Assembly: GCA_903871545.1 (NCBI GenBank)
Contig: CAIQHG010000083.1
Span: 54,178-118,177, forward strand
Direction: 5' to 3'
DNA from: an uncultured Burkholderiales bacterium
GTDB lineage: Bacteria; Pseudomonadota; Gammaproteobacteria; Burkholderiales; Burkholderiaceae_C
DNA: 64,000 nucleotides
The stretch's first letter is position 1; the number at the start of each line of letters is the position of its first letter. The notes under the pieces are model-generated. The model saw only the letters and a list, made by a program, of their open reading frames with translations, ran no database searches and was not told the DNA's origin. Made by a program: the position numbers and the translations under genes. Below, piece by piece: positions 34,614 to 43,484 of this stretch.

Positions 34614-35600
34614 TCAACTACCTAATCTTTTTGCCATACGGTTAAATAAAGCTTGTAGGCCGCGCGGCTCAACCAAAATAATTGCGATCAAAATCAAGCC
34701 ATATGCAAGCTGGGATACACCGGCGCCTTTTGCAGATAAGGTGCTGTTAAAAAGCTCCTCTATGGGTAGAAGGAAGCACGCACCAATTAAAGGGCCCCAC
34801 ACCGTCCCGATGCCTCCTATGATGCATATCAAAGCAACTCTAATGGAGATGCTGACAAGGGAGAAAATGGAGTCGGGATCAAAGAAAAAATTGAACTGAA
34901 CAAACAATACGCCGCACCCGCCCATTAGGGCGGCTGAGATAACGGATGCAATGATCTTGGTTCTTGTGACGTTTATCCCAATGGCCTGAGCTGAGGCAGG
35001 ATTGGCTTTTAGGGCCCTAAGTTCATAGCCTATTTTTCTCTCACTAATTTGTTGGTAAATAAAAGTACAAATTAAAAACATCCCCAGCATAATAAAATAG
35101 AACGGGACGCCTGACTGGAACTGCATTAGGGGTAGCCCACCTTGGGGGGCAAAGGGCACCGATAAACCAACTGGCCCCCCTGTCAGGGAACTCCAGGTGT
35201 TGGCGATTGAGCGCAGCACTTCGGCAAATGCAAGTGTTGCCAACGCAAAGTAATGACCCCGCAGTCTCATTGTGGGAATGCTTAGTAAAGCACCCGTAAA
35301 TCCAGCCACCAGCATACCGGCCAAAAGTCCTAGCCAAGGAGACAGTGAGGCGTGGAGTAATAAAAGAGTGGAGGTGTAGGCTCCTAGGCCAAAAAAAGCG
35401 GCATGTCCAAGTGAGATTTGATTGGCCAGTCCTCCCACTATGTTCCAAGACTGAGCCATGCTCGCAAACAAAAAAAGAAGAGTCAGCACCCGGATGGCGT
35501 AACCTTGGTCGGAGATAAAGAAGGGGGCCATGCAAACCACAATGCAAAGCAAGAGGCGGATGATTTTCTTAGTAGATGAAAGGACTAGCGCTGATTTCAC
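34614..35600 (-). CDS. livM: LivM-like ABC permease (second importer)
   Basis: 328 residues, multiple membrane segments. The family motif is AQSWNIVGGLANQISLGHAAFFGLGAYTS, the TMRLRGHYFALATLAFAE segment and the loop RALKANPASAQAIGINVTRTK. The C terminus VEPRGLQALFNRMAKRL is standard. It lies between livH and livG, with 67 bases after livH. The protein resembles LivM of importers for aromatic and dicarboxylic acids as well as amino acids. Confidence 0.9.
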   Translation of the reverse strand: MKSALVLSSTKKIIRLLLCIVVCMAPFFISDQGYAIRVLTLLFLFASMAQSWNIVGGLANQISLGHAAFFGLGAYTSTLLLLHASLSPWLGLLAGMLVAGFTGALLSIPTMRLRGHYFALATLAFAEVLRSIANTWSSLTGGPVGLSVPFAPQGGLPLMQFQSGVPFYFIMLGMFLICTFIYQQISERKIGYELRALKANPASAQAIGINVTRTKIIASVISAALMGGCGVLFVQFNFFFDPDSIFSLVSISIRVALICIIGGIGTVWGPLIGACFLLPIEELFNSTLSAKGAGVSQLAYGLILIAIILVEPRGLQALFNRMAKRLGS

Positions 35601-35667
35601 GTTGAGAATTTATAATCTTTAAAGATGAAATAAGTTTGTATTAATTTGCATCAGCTTGCACCCATGA

Positions 35668-36531
35668 TTAACTGGCCCTGCGACCAATTAGGCCCTCAGG
35701 TTTTAGTGCAAGTGTCAAAATGAATACGCAAAAAAGAGTCAAGTTTTGCAACTGTATAGGCAAGAATAAACCAGATACGGACTGAATGACACCAACTGCA
35801 AGACCACCGATCACTGCCCCCATCACATTGCCCAAGCCGCCAAGCACGACTACAGTAAACATCAAGACGCCAAACTGTTCGCCCACACTGGGTGATGCGG
35901 TCAGATAAGGCAATATGATCCCCCCACCGTAAGCTGTCAGAGCAACTCCTAGGGCAAAGGTGACGCGGTAGATGTGCTCAGGATTAATGCCTAAGAGTTG
36001 CGCTGCCATACGGTCCTGGGAGGTTGCGCGTACTGTCCTTCCCCACCAGGTTTTCGCGAGCAAGTACCAAATACCTAAACCTGCAACCACGGACGCACAA
36101 AAAGATATCGCGTAAGGGGCGCTGACAATTAAGCCGCCAAACTCAAGCGATTCATTTTGGTAAGGAGTTTGCACCGATTTGAACTCTGAGCCAAAGAGTA
36201 TCAGCGCCAAGTTGTCCAAAACGATCAGCAGCCCGACGGTTAAAAAGATCTGTGCAACCTCAGGGGCTTTGAGCACCTTAGAGATTAAAAATTGCTGAGT
36301 CAGATAACCCATCACAAAAGCGACAGCAAAAGAGAGTAACGCGCCTAAGACAGGATCAATGCCTAAAAATGCCCACGCGTAATAAGCCACGTACATGCCG
36401 ACCATCAAATACTGTGCTTGAGCGAAATTTACAATGGAGATGACGCCGAAGACGAGCGTTAGCCCAATCGATATCACACTGTAAACGCCGCCCAGCATCA
36501 GTCCGTCAAGTATGGCTTGTAGGAGTGCCAT
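35668..36531 (-). CDS. livH: LivH-like ABC permease (second importer)
   Basis: 287 residues with about eight membrane segments. GLMLGGVYSVISIGLTLVFGVISIVNFAQAQ opens the protein and VRATSQDRMAAQLLGINPEHIYR is the coupling loop. VVVLGGLGNVMGAVIGGLAVG near the C terminus completes the LivH signature. It follows livK by about 60 bases. Together with LivM it forms the pore of the island B importer. Confidence 0.9.
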   Translation of the reverse strand: MALLQAILDGLMLGGVYSVISIGLTLVFGVISIVNFAQAQYLMVGMYVAYYAWAFLGIDPVLGALLSFAVAFVMGYLTQQFLISKVLKAPEVAQIFLTVGLLIVLDNLALILFGSEFKSVQTPYQNESLEFGGLIVSAPYAISFCASVVAGLGIWYLLAKTWWGRTVRATSQDRMAAQLLGINPEHIYRVTFALGVALTAYGGGIILPYLTASPSVGEQFGVLMFTVVVLGGLGNVMGAVIGGLAVGVIQSVSGLFLPIQLQNLTLFCVFILTLALKPEGLIGRRAS

Positions 36532-36592
36532 TTATAAAGTTACTAGTTAAAAATAGTTATGTAATCTAAGAGCCCTTGGGGTTCAACTTAAA

Positions 36593-37798
36593 TTAGCCGT
36601 TATTTATAAATTTACCCTTGGCGTATTTCTGTGGCCATACGGTCGCCAGCTCATTTTTCTGCCACTGAACCATGACTGGATCTGCAAACGTGTTGAGTCC
36701 TGACTCATCAAACTTAATTTTACCATTCGTCATCGCCTTGGCCCAACCCTCGGTGAAGGTAAGGGTGCGAAGGGTTTTAGAGATGTCCTCAGGTTTAGAG
36801 GATTTTGCGGCATTGATGGTTTGAGCCAAAACGTCGAGTGAGACAGCATGTTCCAAAGCTTCGTGCACCATAAAAGTATTGTAGCGTTTCCTGTATTTTT
36901 CGCTCAACTCTGTGTCTAAATCGTAGTTGGCTGAACAAATTGATAAAACACCATCTGCATAGTCCCCCAGTGCTTTAGCAAAATCGGGGATAACGTAGCC
37001 TGCTGAGCCGCCCACAATTGGGATACCTAGTTTTTGTTGGCGAAGCGCTCTGACAATCAGCAAACTGTCGTTCAAGTAAGAGACTGGGAAGACGACCTGG
37101 GCTTTAGAGGCTCTGAGTTTATTAATAAGCGGAGTCACATCGGTGATTCCGAGTGGATAAGCCTCGTCCATCACAATTTCAACCCCTGCCTCCTTGGCTG
37201 CGTTTCTTATACCTGTTGCGGTTGATGTGCCAAACGCAGTATCTTCAAACATGATTGCAATCTTATTTGTTTTCGCAATGCCACCCGATAGATCATGTGC
37301 GAAGTTAAATTGCGCTTTACCAATGACACTTCCTTTGGGGGTGACTTGAAAAACGTTCTTAAAACCTCGGCTAGTCAGTTGATCAGAGTAAGACATGGTG
37401 ATGAGTGGGATTCCTCTGCGCTCAGTGACCTCAGAGATAGCGAGGGTGAGCGAGGACGCAAAGGCGCCAAGGATTGCGCAGCAATTGTTCTCTGCAATAA
37501 GACGCTGTGCAATGGTTGCCGCATTATTGGGGGTGGACGTGGAGTCTGCAATTTCAAGAGAAATCTTTGTACCGCCCAAGCCCTTAAGCCCACCACTGGC
37601 GTTGATCTCATCTGCTACGAGCTCAATGCCTTGTTTGGAGTTCACTCCAAACTGAGCGTTGGCGCCTGACAGGGGAAGTATGACTCCAACTTTGACGGTA
37701 TTTGATTGCCCAAAGGATTGCAAGGGCCAGTTGCTCGCTAGTCCTAAGCCGACCAAAGAAGTTAATTTTTTAAGAGTGCTGCGTTTAATTGGATTCAA
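36593..37798 (-). CDS. livK: Liv-type ABC substrate-binding protein (second importer)
   Basis: 401-residue periplasmic binding protein (Peripla_BP_6). Signal MNPIKRSTLKKLTSLVGLGL up to about SFGQS, then VKVGVILPLSGANAQFGVNSKQG. An intact receptor, in contrast to the broken one in island A. The mature protein carries LGAFASSLTLAISEVTERRGIPLI and FEDTAFGTSTATG, family landmarks. It is first in the minus-strand operon, divergent from the GntR gene across a 120-base region with an operator-like palindrome. The ligand is unknown; by context a carboxylate or lactone product. Confidence 0.9.
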   Translation of the reverse strand: MNPIKRSTLKKLTSLVGLGLASNWPLQSFGQSNTVKVGVILPLSGANAQFGVNSKQGIELVADEINASGGLKGLGGTKISLEIADSTSTPNNAATIAQRLIAENNCCAILGAFASSLTLAISEVTERRGIPLITMSYSDQLTSRGFKNVFQVTPKGSVIGKAQFNFAHDLSGGIAKTNKIAIMFEDTAFGTSTATGIRNAAKEAGVEIVMDEAYPLGITDVTPLINKLRASKAQVVFPVSYLNDSLLIVRALRQQKLGIPIVGGSAGYVIPDFAKALGDYADGVLSICSANYDLDTELSEKYRKRYNTFMVHEALEHAVSLDVLAQTINAAKSSKPEDISKTLRTLTFTEGWAKAMTNGKIKFDESGLNTFADPVMVQWQKNELATVWPQKYAKGKFINNG

Positions 37799-37902
37799 GG
37801 TACTGCTCCTTTTTCTATTTGTTTTTTAATTTAACCAGGGATCGAGCAAATTATGGTTGCTAGCAAAAATACTGCCTATCCAGGTTTACCATCATATTGA
37901 CG

Positions 37903-37917
37903 TATTGTCTGACAATA
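37903..37917. promoter_or_regulatory. Perfect palindrome, probable GntR/FCD operator
   Basis: TATTGTC-T-GACAATA is a perfect 7-1-7 inverted repeat. Its core TTGTCTGACAA fits TNGTNNNACNA, the consensus known for FadR-subfamily GntR regulators. It abuts TTGACG (37897-37902), a possible -35, and ends one base before the first ATG of the GntR gene. Placed between the regulator and the divergent livK operon, it could control both. Confidence 0.7.
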
Positions 37918-37918
37918 T

Positions 37919-38608
37919 ATGATCTCGTTCATGGTGACTGAACTAAAGCAAGTTAAATTAGAGACTCTACGCGCGCAAGTAGAAAACACCCTGCGTAAAG
38001 CAATTATTAGTGGTGAATTGAGTCCTGGAGAAAAACTAATTGAGCGAGAGCTTTGCCAGATGTTAGGCGTTAGTCGCCAGTCGCTAAGAGAGGCGATGCG
38101 CAAGTTGGAGGCTGAAAAGCTAATCGTGATTGTGCCCCACCGCGGCCCTGAGGTCGCGTCTATGAGTATCGATCAAGCCAGGGAGCTCTTCGCTTTGCGA
38201 CAACTGCTTGAGAGTTACGCTGCCCAAGAATTCACAATTCACGCAAGTGACCAACAGATTAAAGAGCTGATTAAAACAGTTAAGAGGCTCAAAGAAGCGG
38301 TCAAAAAAAATGACTCAGAGGGAGTGCTGCAAGCGAAGGCTGAGTTTTACGGCATATTGCTAGGAGGATGCGGCAACAACTTGGTACGCGAGGTCTTAGG
38401 TGGTTTGCTCTCGAGGGTGAGTTTACTGCGGGCAACTTCTCTCATGCTTGAGGACCGACTCCCACAGAGTTTAAAAGAGATTGAAGCCTTGGTGGCATGT
38501 ATCAAGCTTAGAGACCCAGATGGGGCTAGGGCGATTTCATTTGAGCACGTAAGCAACGCGCAAAAAGCTGCACTTGGTGTCTTGGAGTATCAGTTCGGTG
38601 TAAGTTAA
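37919..38608 (+). CDS. GntR-family regulator, FadR/FCD subfamily
   Basis: 229 residues from the first ATG; the second ATG (37931, MVTELKQVKLETLRAQV) is at least as likely because the first touches the operator palindrome and a possible -10 (TATGAT, 37918-37923). If that -10 is used, translation from 37931 would be almost leaderless. The winged HTH is at about 16-80 (LRKAIISGELSPGEKLIERELCQMLGVSRQSLREAMRKLE). The C-terminal all-helical FCD domain follows with metal-type His/Asp positions less clear. Probable repressor of island B, releasing the operator when a pathway acid binds. Confidence 0.9.
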   Translation: MISFMVTELKQVKLETLRAQVENTLRKAIISGELSPGEKLIERELCQMLGVSRQSLREAMRKLEAEKLIVIVPHRGPEVASMSIDQARELFALRQLLESYAAQEFTIHASDQQIKELIKTVKRLKEAVKKNDSEGVLQAKAEFYGILLGGCGNNLVREVLGGLLSRVSLLRATSLMLEDRLPQSLKEIEALVACIKLRDPDGARAISFEHVSNAQKAALGVLEYQFGVS

Positions 38609-38633
38609 TTTTTTATTTTTAAAGGAGATAGTT

Positions 38634-39011
38634 ATGAACAAAGATTCATTTGAAAAGGGGCTGAAAACAAGGCGTGAGGTCCTGGGCGCAGAGTATGTAG
38701 ATAACTCGCTGAAAAACGCAGATGACTTTAATATGCCCATGCAAGAATTAGTGACGGATTACTGCTGGAACGAGATCTGGAATCGTCCAGGATTGGACAG
38801 AAAGACACGCAGCATTATTAATTTATCAATGCTCACGGCGCTAAATCGCCCCCACGAACTCAAGCTTCACGTAAGGGGTGCAATCAACAACGGACTGAGT
38901 AAAACTGAGATATCCGAGGTTCTTTTGCAAACAGCTATTTACTGCGGTGTGCCTGCTGCCATTGATAGCTTTAGGGGAGCTAAGGAAGTATTCAAAGAAA
39001 TGGGAATTTAA
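38634..39011 (+). CDS. Carboxymuconolactone decarboxylase family protein
   Basis: 125-residue, PcaC-sized protein of the CMD/AhpD-like fold. YCWNEIWNRPGLDRKTRSIINLSMLTALNRPHELKLHV and TEISEVLLQTAIYCGVPAAI are the family core; the single Cys104 means it lacks the CxxC of AhpD peroxidases and is nearer to gamma-carboxymuconolactone decarboxylase. AAGGAG precedes the ATG at good spacing. It is 25 bases after the GntR gene and 2 bases before the dehydrogenase, so probably cotranscribed. Decarboxylation of a lactone acid would agree with the lactonase in the same island. Protocatechuate-pathway partners are absent. Confidence 0.88.
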   Translation: MNKDSFEKGLKTRREVLGAEYVDNSLKNADDFNMPMQELVTDYCWNEIWNRPGLDRKTRSIINLSMLTALNRPHELKLHVRGAINNGLSKTEISEVLLQTAIYCGVPAAIDSFRGAKEVFKEMGI

Positions 39012-39013
39012 AA

Positions 39014-39916
39014 GTGTTCAAAGCAAAAATTGGGTTTATAGGTCTGGGGCAAATGGGTGTGCCGATGGTGAGGTGTTTACTAAAGCAGGGACACTCAGTA
39101 AGCGGTTTTGATTTAAATGCAGCTGCATTAGGGCTTTTTTCAGATGTGCCAGACTTCCACTCAAAGCCCTCGCCTAGCGCCGTCGTGGAGTCCTCAGATG
39201 TGCTTATCCTCATGCTGCCTGATAGCAACGTGGTTGATAAGTTGCTTTGGAGTGCAGGGGGCTCTGAGGGCAGCCCCAAAGGCATTGCCGAGCTTCTAAA
39301 TTCCGCACAAATCCTGATTGACATGGGTTCTTCAGACCCAGTCAGGACCCGCGCGAATGCAGAGAAACTTAAGAGCCTGGGGATAGAGTTTGTTGACGCG
39401 CCTGTGTCTGGCGGTGTTAAAAGAGCTGTAGACGGAACTCTCTCCATCATGATTGGGGGAGGAACAAGCACAGTAGAGGCGGTTACACCTATTTTGTCAG
39501 CAATGGGCAAGACGCTCACCCACGTGGGACCCAGTGGTGCTGGGCACGCTGTGAAGGCGTTGAATAACTATGTGTCTGCATCAGGGCTTTTGGCAGTTTG
39601 TGAGGCGTTGGTAGCGGCTCAAAAATTTGGCATTGATCCTCACTTGGCCAACAAGGTATTCAATACCTCTACGGGCAAGAATAACACGACGGACGTTAAG
39701 GTGGAGAACTTTATGCTATCTGGAACTTACGGCTCTGGATTCTCTATGTCCTTGATGCGTAAGGACTTACAAACGGCACTAGACTTCATTGACCGTATGG
39801 GTACAACGGATGCTTTTGCAAAGCAATGTGTCAGCTCCTGGAGCGCAGCGGAGGGCGCGCTTGCAAAGGGCGCAGATCACACAGCGATGTACAAATACAT
39901 ATTGGACCAGTCTTAA
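39014..39916 (+). CDS. NAD(P)-dependent beta-hydroxyacid dehydrogenase, HIBADH-like
   Basis: 300 residues of the 3-hydroxyisobutyrate dehydrogenase family. Rossmann motif GFIGLGQMG (7-15), substrate motif DAPVSGGVKRAVDGTLSIM (128-146), and the catalytic Lys181 in GAGHAVKALNNYV. Members oxidise or reduce beta-hydroxyacids such as 3-hydroxyisobutyrate, tartronate semialdehyde or related compounds. It starts at a GTG 2 bases after the previous stop; the ribosome binding site is weak, so translational coupling is likely. Exact substrate unknown. Within island B it would oxidise a hydroxyacid released by the hydrolase or lactonase. Confidence 0.9.
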   Translation: MFKAKIGFIGLGQMGVPMVRCLLKQGHSVSGFDLNAAALGLFSDVPDFHSKPSPSAVVESSDVLILMLPDSNVVDKLLWSAGGSEGSPKGIAELLNSAQILIDMGSSDPVRTRANAEKLKSLGIEFVDAPVSGGVKRAVDGTLSIMIGGGTSTVEAVTPILSAMGKTLTHVGPSGAGHAVKALNNYVSASGLLAVCEALVAAQKFGIDPHLANKVFNTSTGKNNTTDVKVENFMLSGTYGSGFSMSLMRKDLQTALDFIDRMGTTDAFAKQCVSSWSAAEGALAKGADHTAMYKYILDQS

Positions 39917-39947
39917 GTGATTTTTTTACACCCAAGGGCTATTAATA

Positions 39948-41249
39948 ATGAGTGAGAGCCATTTGAATGAGCTGCTAAAGCGAATTTCAACAGTGATGTC
40001 CGAGGTGCTGGGTCGCACTGAAATAGCGCAAGATGTAAAAAATTGTCCACTCCATATATGCTTTGAAATAATAGGCGCAGACATAAGCGCTAATAAAAAG
40101 CCTATTCACTTTGACATAACGCCGCCTTCCTCTTGCGGATCTGTTGTGCTTCGTGCAGACGCCGGTGTGTGGGGCGAAATATTTAAAGAGACCCCTGAAC
40201 CAGGCTTTCAATCGATTGGAGCTTTACGGCGCAGTTGCGCGGAGTTCTCGGTGTTGGGGTCGAATTTAAACATTGCTCAGGTGCTTCCCCTGGCAGAGCG
40301 TGTAGTTGATTATGTACGCCTGGGACTTCATCCTAAGAGGTCTAAAAATCCGAATTGGAACAGAAGAGTGCTTGCTCAAATCAAAGGCCACTATCTTTGC
40401 ATTGACGAGAGCAGGGGGGAGTGGGTGTATGCAGAGCGCTCAGGCAAAGAAAGTGGCCCCGTATTATTGATGCTTCACACCGCTGGGGCAGATTCTAGAC
40501 AGTGGCACGGCTTGATGGGAGAGCTGGGGACAAGTAAAGCCAATGCATCGGATACTTACTCATTGCAAAACTGGTCAATGCATGCATTTGATTTGCCTGG
40601 TCACGGAAGGTCACCCTTACCTGAAGATCGTCCGAATTGGAGCTGGACTTTAACTGAAGAGGACTATTGCCGCTGGATAATTAGTTACTTGGATGCGTGC
40701 AAAATTAGCCGAGCAACGCTCATAGGATGCTCGATGGGTTCGGCTATTGGACTAGTGTTGTTGGCCAAGTATCCAAACAGGTTTGATGGAGCAGTCTTAT
40801 TAGAAGCTCCCTACTGCTCAAGGGGGCGACGCTCAATTTATTTAAACCATCCGCAGGTTCACGGCGCAAGGCTAGCCGCCGCATGGGTGGGCTCTTTACT
40901 TGCACCCCAAAGTGATAAAAGCAGCCGAGACCAAGCGACTTGGATTTACTCTCAAGGGGCACCTAGTGTGTACGACGGGGACTTGTCTTTTTACAGTGAT
41001 GAGTTTGATGCACATAAATACACCGCCCGTATCGATACGAATAAGACCCCGCTTTGGTTGATGACGGGTAACTATGATTATTCGGCTTCTCCGCAGGAGA
41101 CAGACAAAATTGCCCAAGAGGTGAAGGGCTCCCATTTCGTGGAGTTAAAAGGATTTGGCCACTTTCCTATGATTGAGAACCCAAGCGGGTTAATTCCCTA
41201 CTTAGCTGAGCCTTTGAAAGATATTCTCGCGCACAGAAAGTCTATTTAG
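39948..41249 (+). CDS. Alpha/beta hydrolase with an SCP2-like N-terminal domain
   Basis: 433 residues, about 150 longer than a plain alpha/beta hydrolase. The C-terminal part has LMLHTAGADSRQWHGL (oxyanion), FDLPGHGRS, the nucleophile elbow IGCSMGSAIG (Ser), and the His in GFGHFPMIENP. The first 130 residues (VVLRADAGVWGEIFKETPEPG, LPLAERVVDYVRLGLH) resemble a sterol-carrier-protein-2-like domain, which binds lipophilic molecules; this assignment is weaker than the hydrolase. The fusion suggests an esterase for a hydrophobic ester or CoA ester. It follows the dehydrogenase by about 30 bases in island B. Confidence 0.8.
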   Translation: MSESHLNELLKRISTVMSEVLGRTEIAQDVKNCPLHICFEIIGADISANKKPIHFDITPPSSCGSVVLRADAGVWGEIFKETPEPGFQSIGALRRSCAEFSVLGSNLNIAQVLPLAERVVDYVRLGLHPKRSKNPNWNRRVLAQIKGHYLCIDESRGEWVYAERSGKESGPVLLMLHTAGADSRQWHGLMGELGTSKANASDTYSLQNWSMHAFDLPGHGRSPLPEDRPNWSWTLTEEDYCRWIISYLDACKISRATLIGCSMGSAIGLVLLAKYPNRFDGAVLLEAPYCSRGRRSIYLNHPQVHGARLAAAWVGSLLAPQSDKSSRDQATWIYSQGAPSVYDGDLSFYSDEFDAHKYTARIDTNKTPLWLMTGNYDYSASPQETDKIAQEVKGSHFVELKGFGHFPMIENPSGLIPYLAEPLKDILAHRKSI

Positions 41250-41290
41250 TGAAAACATAATTGTAAGCATAGGAATAAGGAGGAATAAAA

Positions 41291-42079
41291 ATGACCACAA
41301 GCACATGGGAAGCCTACGCAATGCGTTACGCAACTGTACAACGAAAGCGTAACGAAAATTTCATTGCCTACGACCCGCACGATGAAGCAACGAATATGGA
41401 TTATTTTGTTTGGTTTTTAAAGTCCGATTTTGAAACCATATTAGTGGATACTGGGTTTAATGCAAAGGCCGCAAAAAATAGGGGCAGAACTTTCCTAAGG
41501 TGTCCAATCGAGTCACTCAAGTCTGCAGGCATCGCACTATCCGATATTAAAGATACCGTAATCACGCACGCCCACTATGATCATGCAGGTAATACCGAGT
41601 TACTTCCAGCAACTCGCTTTCACCTTCAAGAGCGCGAGATGAACTACGCAACTGGCAAGCACATGAGGCATGACTTTTGTAATCATGCCTATGATCCACA
41701 TGACATTTGCCACCTCGTTCACGCAAATTTTGAAAAACGCGTGCAGTTTGAAAACGGTGACTATGAGCTGAGGTCTGGAATAACCGTCCACTGGGTGGGC
41801 GGGCACACGATGGGACTTCAGATTGTGCGGGTCCATACAAAGCGGGGTTGGATTGTTTTGACTTCTGATGCGTCTCATTATTTAGAGAACTTTAAAAAAC
41901 GTTCGCCCTTTCCAATCGTCGTTAATACGCTCAATATGCTGGAGGGTTACGAGTTGATACAAAAACTTGCTGAATCTGAAAAACACGTCATTGCGGGGCA
42001 CGATCCGTTAACGCGGGAGTTGTATAAGCCTGCGGACTCAAAGAAATTAGAAATTTATTCTTTAGTTGATCCTTTGTAA
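41291..42079 (+). CDS. Metallo-beta-lactamase fold lactonase (AHL-lactonase family)
   Basis: 262 residues. The dinuclear zinc motif THAHYDHAG gives His93, His95, Asp97 and His98; further ligands are the His in GGHTMGLQ, the Asp in TSDASH and the His in AGHDP. This is the set found in N-acyl-homoserine lactonases such as AiiA/AttM. A strong AGGAGG lies 6-7 bases before the ATG. Whether it quenches quorum signals or opens a lactone in catabolism is not shown; its position between a hydrolase and a solute receptor in a GntR-controlled island favours the metabolic role. Confidence 0.85.
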   Translation: MTTSTWEAYAMRYATVQRKRNENFIAYDPHDEATNMDYFVWFLKSDFETILVDTGFNAKAAKNRGRTFLRCPIESLKSAGIALSDIKDTVITHAHYDHAGNTELLPATRFHLQEREMNYATGKHMRHDFCNHAYDPHDICHLVHANFEKRVQFENGDYELRSGITVHWVGGHTMGLQIVRVHTKRGWIVLTSDASHYLENFKKRSPFPIVVNTLNMLEGYELIQKLAESEKHVIAGHDPLTRELYKPADSKKLEIYSLVDPL

Positions 42080-42137
42080 GATGGATTTACTGCGCGGGTC
42101 ATGTGCCAAGCAATAGTTAAGTGGGGAGAAAAATCAT

Positions 42138-43166
42138 ATGTACAAACGTCTTCAAAAGTTAGAAACTAAAAATTCAGTATCTACCACTGCTGTGAGGCGT
42201 TTTGTGGGAGCTCTGATATTGATTTGTATGTGTGCACACTCATTTGGTGAGATGTCGTTTGATTATCCAAATAAACCCATTACCGTAATCATCCCCTTTC
42301 CACCTGCGGGGTCAACGGATGTGTTGGGCCGGATTTTGGCCCAGTTCATTGGTAAGTCGTTAAACCAAACTGTGTTGGTTGAGAATACAGGTGGTGCGGG
42401 CGGAACGATCGGAGCCGCCAAAGTCGCTCGTGCCCCGGCAGATGGATACACGCTTCTTTTTCATAATATGGCTCATGCAAGTGCGCCCGCTTTGTATGCA
42501 AAACTCTCCTATGACCCGGCGGCTGATTTCGAGCCGGTTGGGTATGTCAATGCTGTTCCTATGATTTTGGTTGCCAAGAAAGGTTTCGCCTTTGATGATA
42601 TCAAGGCAGTGATTGGTTATGCCAAATCAAACCCGGGCAAAATAAATTTTGCAAATGCAGGTATCGGCTCAACATCTCATTTGTGTGATGTTTTATTGCA
42701 ATATACAACGGGCGCAAATTGGCTCGATATTCCTTACAAAGGCACTGGGCCAGCTTTGAACGATCTTCTTGGCGGGCAGGTAGACATGATTTGTGATCAA
42801 CCCGCAAGCACCCTTGGACATATTAAGAGCGGTAACTTTAAACCAATTGCAGTTGCCACCTCCACACGCTTAAAAATCTTGCCCGATGTGCCCACCTTTG
42901 CAGAGTCTGGTTTGCCTGGGTTTGAGCTTTCAGTGTGGCACGCCATTTACGCACCTAAGGGCACCCCAAGAGCGGTGGTGGATAAATTGAGCGCTGCTTT
43001 AAGAGTTGCACTAAAAGATCCACAACTGGTTCAAAAATACAACGAGATGAGCGCCATCATTGCAACACAAGAGCAAGCAACGCCTGAGTACCTAAAGGGT
43101 TTCTTGAAAAGTGATGTGGAGCGCTGGAGACTCGCAATGAAGGCCGCGGGCGTTCAGCCAGAGTAA
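42138..43166 (+). CDS. Bug/TctC-type tripartite tricarboxylate transporter receptor
   Basis: 342-residue periplasmic receptor. After a basic start and hydrophobic segment (RRFVGALILICMCAHSFG) the mature protein has YPNKPITVIIPFPPAGSTDVLGR, NTGGAGGTIGAAKVARAPADGYTL and DIPYKGTGPALNDLLGGQVD, all typical of the Bug family abundant in Burkholderiales. GGGGAG precedes the ATG. No TctA/TctB membrane genes are adjacent; orphan receptors are common in this group and may act as sensors or use a distant transporter. It ends island B. Confidence 0.92.
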   Translation: MYKRLQKLETKNSVSTTAVRRFVGALILICMCAHSFGEMSFDYPNKPITVIIPFPPAGSTDVLGRILAQFIGKSLNQTVLVENTGGAGGTIGAAKVARAPADGYTLLFHNMAHASAPALYAKLSYDPAADFEPVGYVNAVPMILVAKKGFAFDDIKAVIGYAKSNPGKINFANAGIGSTSHLCDVLLQYTTGANWLDIPYKGTGPALNDLLGGQVDMICDQPASTLGHIKSGNFKPIAVATSTRLKILPDVPTFAESGLPGFELSVWHAIYAPKGTPRAVVDKLSAALRVALKDPQLVQKYNEMSAIIATQEQATPEYLKGFLKSDVERWRLAMKAAGVQPE

Positions 43167-43484
43167 GCTCAAATTTTTTCTGCAAATAATAAATGGATAT
43201 GAACACTGCTTCATTTACAACCAAAGAGTACAAATAGAACGTGGATCAGTGTGAGCACACAGCAAGGGTTGAGCAAAGCACAGCGCTTTTGTACATACTC
43301 AGAAATGATTTAAAGCTCAAGGGCACAAAGTTTGGATGCGGACTGTAGCAATGCGCAGCGTGTAATGTTTTGATTGGCGGTAGAGTTGTTAACTCTTTTG
43401 CTACTGGATTCTGTGAAAGCCTGAGCTGCAAGAACTGAACTCACAACAGCGGACCAAACAACTTTGAAAGCCGTATTGTCTTGA
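43167..43484. other. Gap with a doubtful small secreted frame
   Basis: The minus strand has an open stretch ending at 43310 that reads FKVVWSAVVSSVLAAQAF, like an export signal, then ESSSKRVNNSTANQN with two later cysteines. No ATG, GTG or TTG with a ribosome binding site begins it, and it overlaps the end of the gtrA-like gene. I do not call it a gene. Nothing else is seen. Confidence 0.35.
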
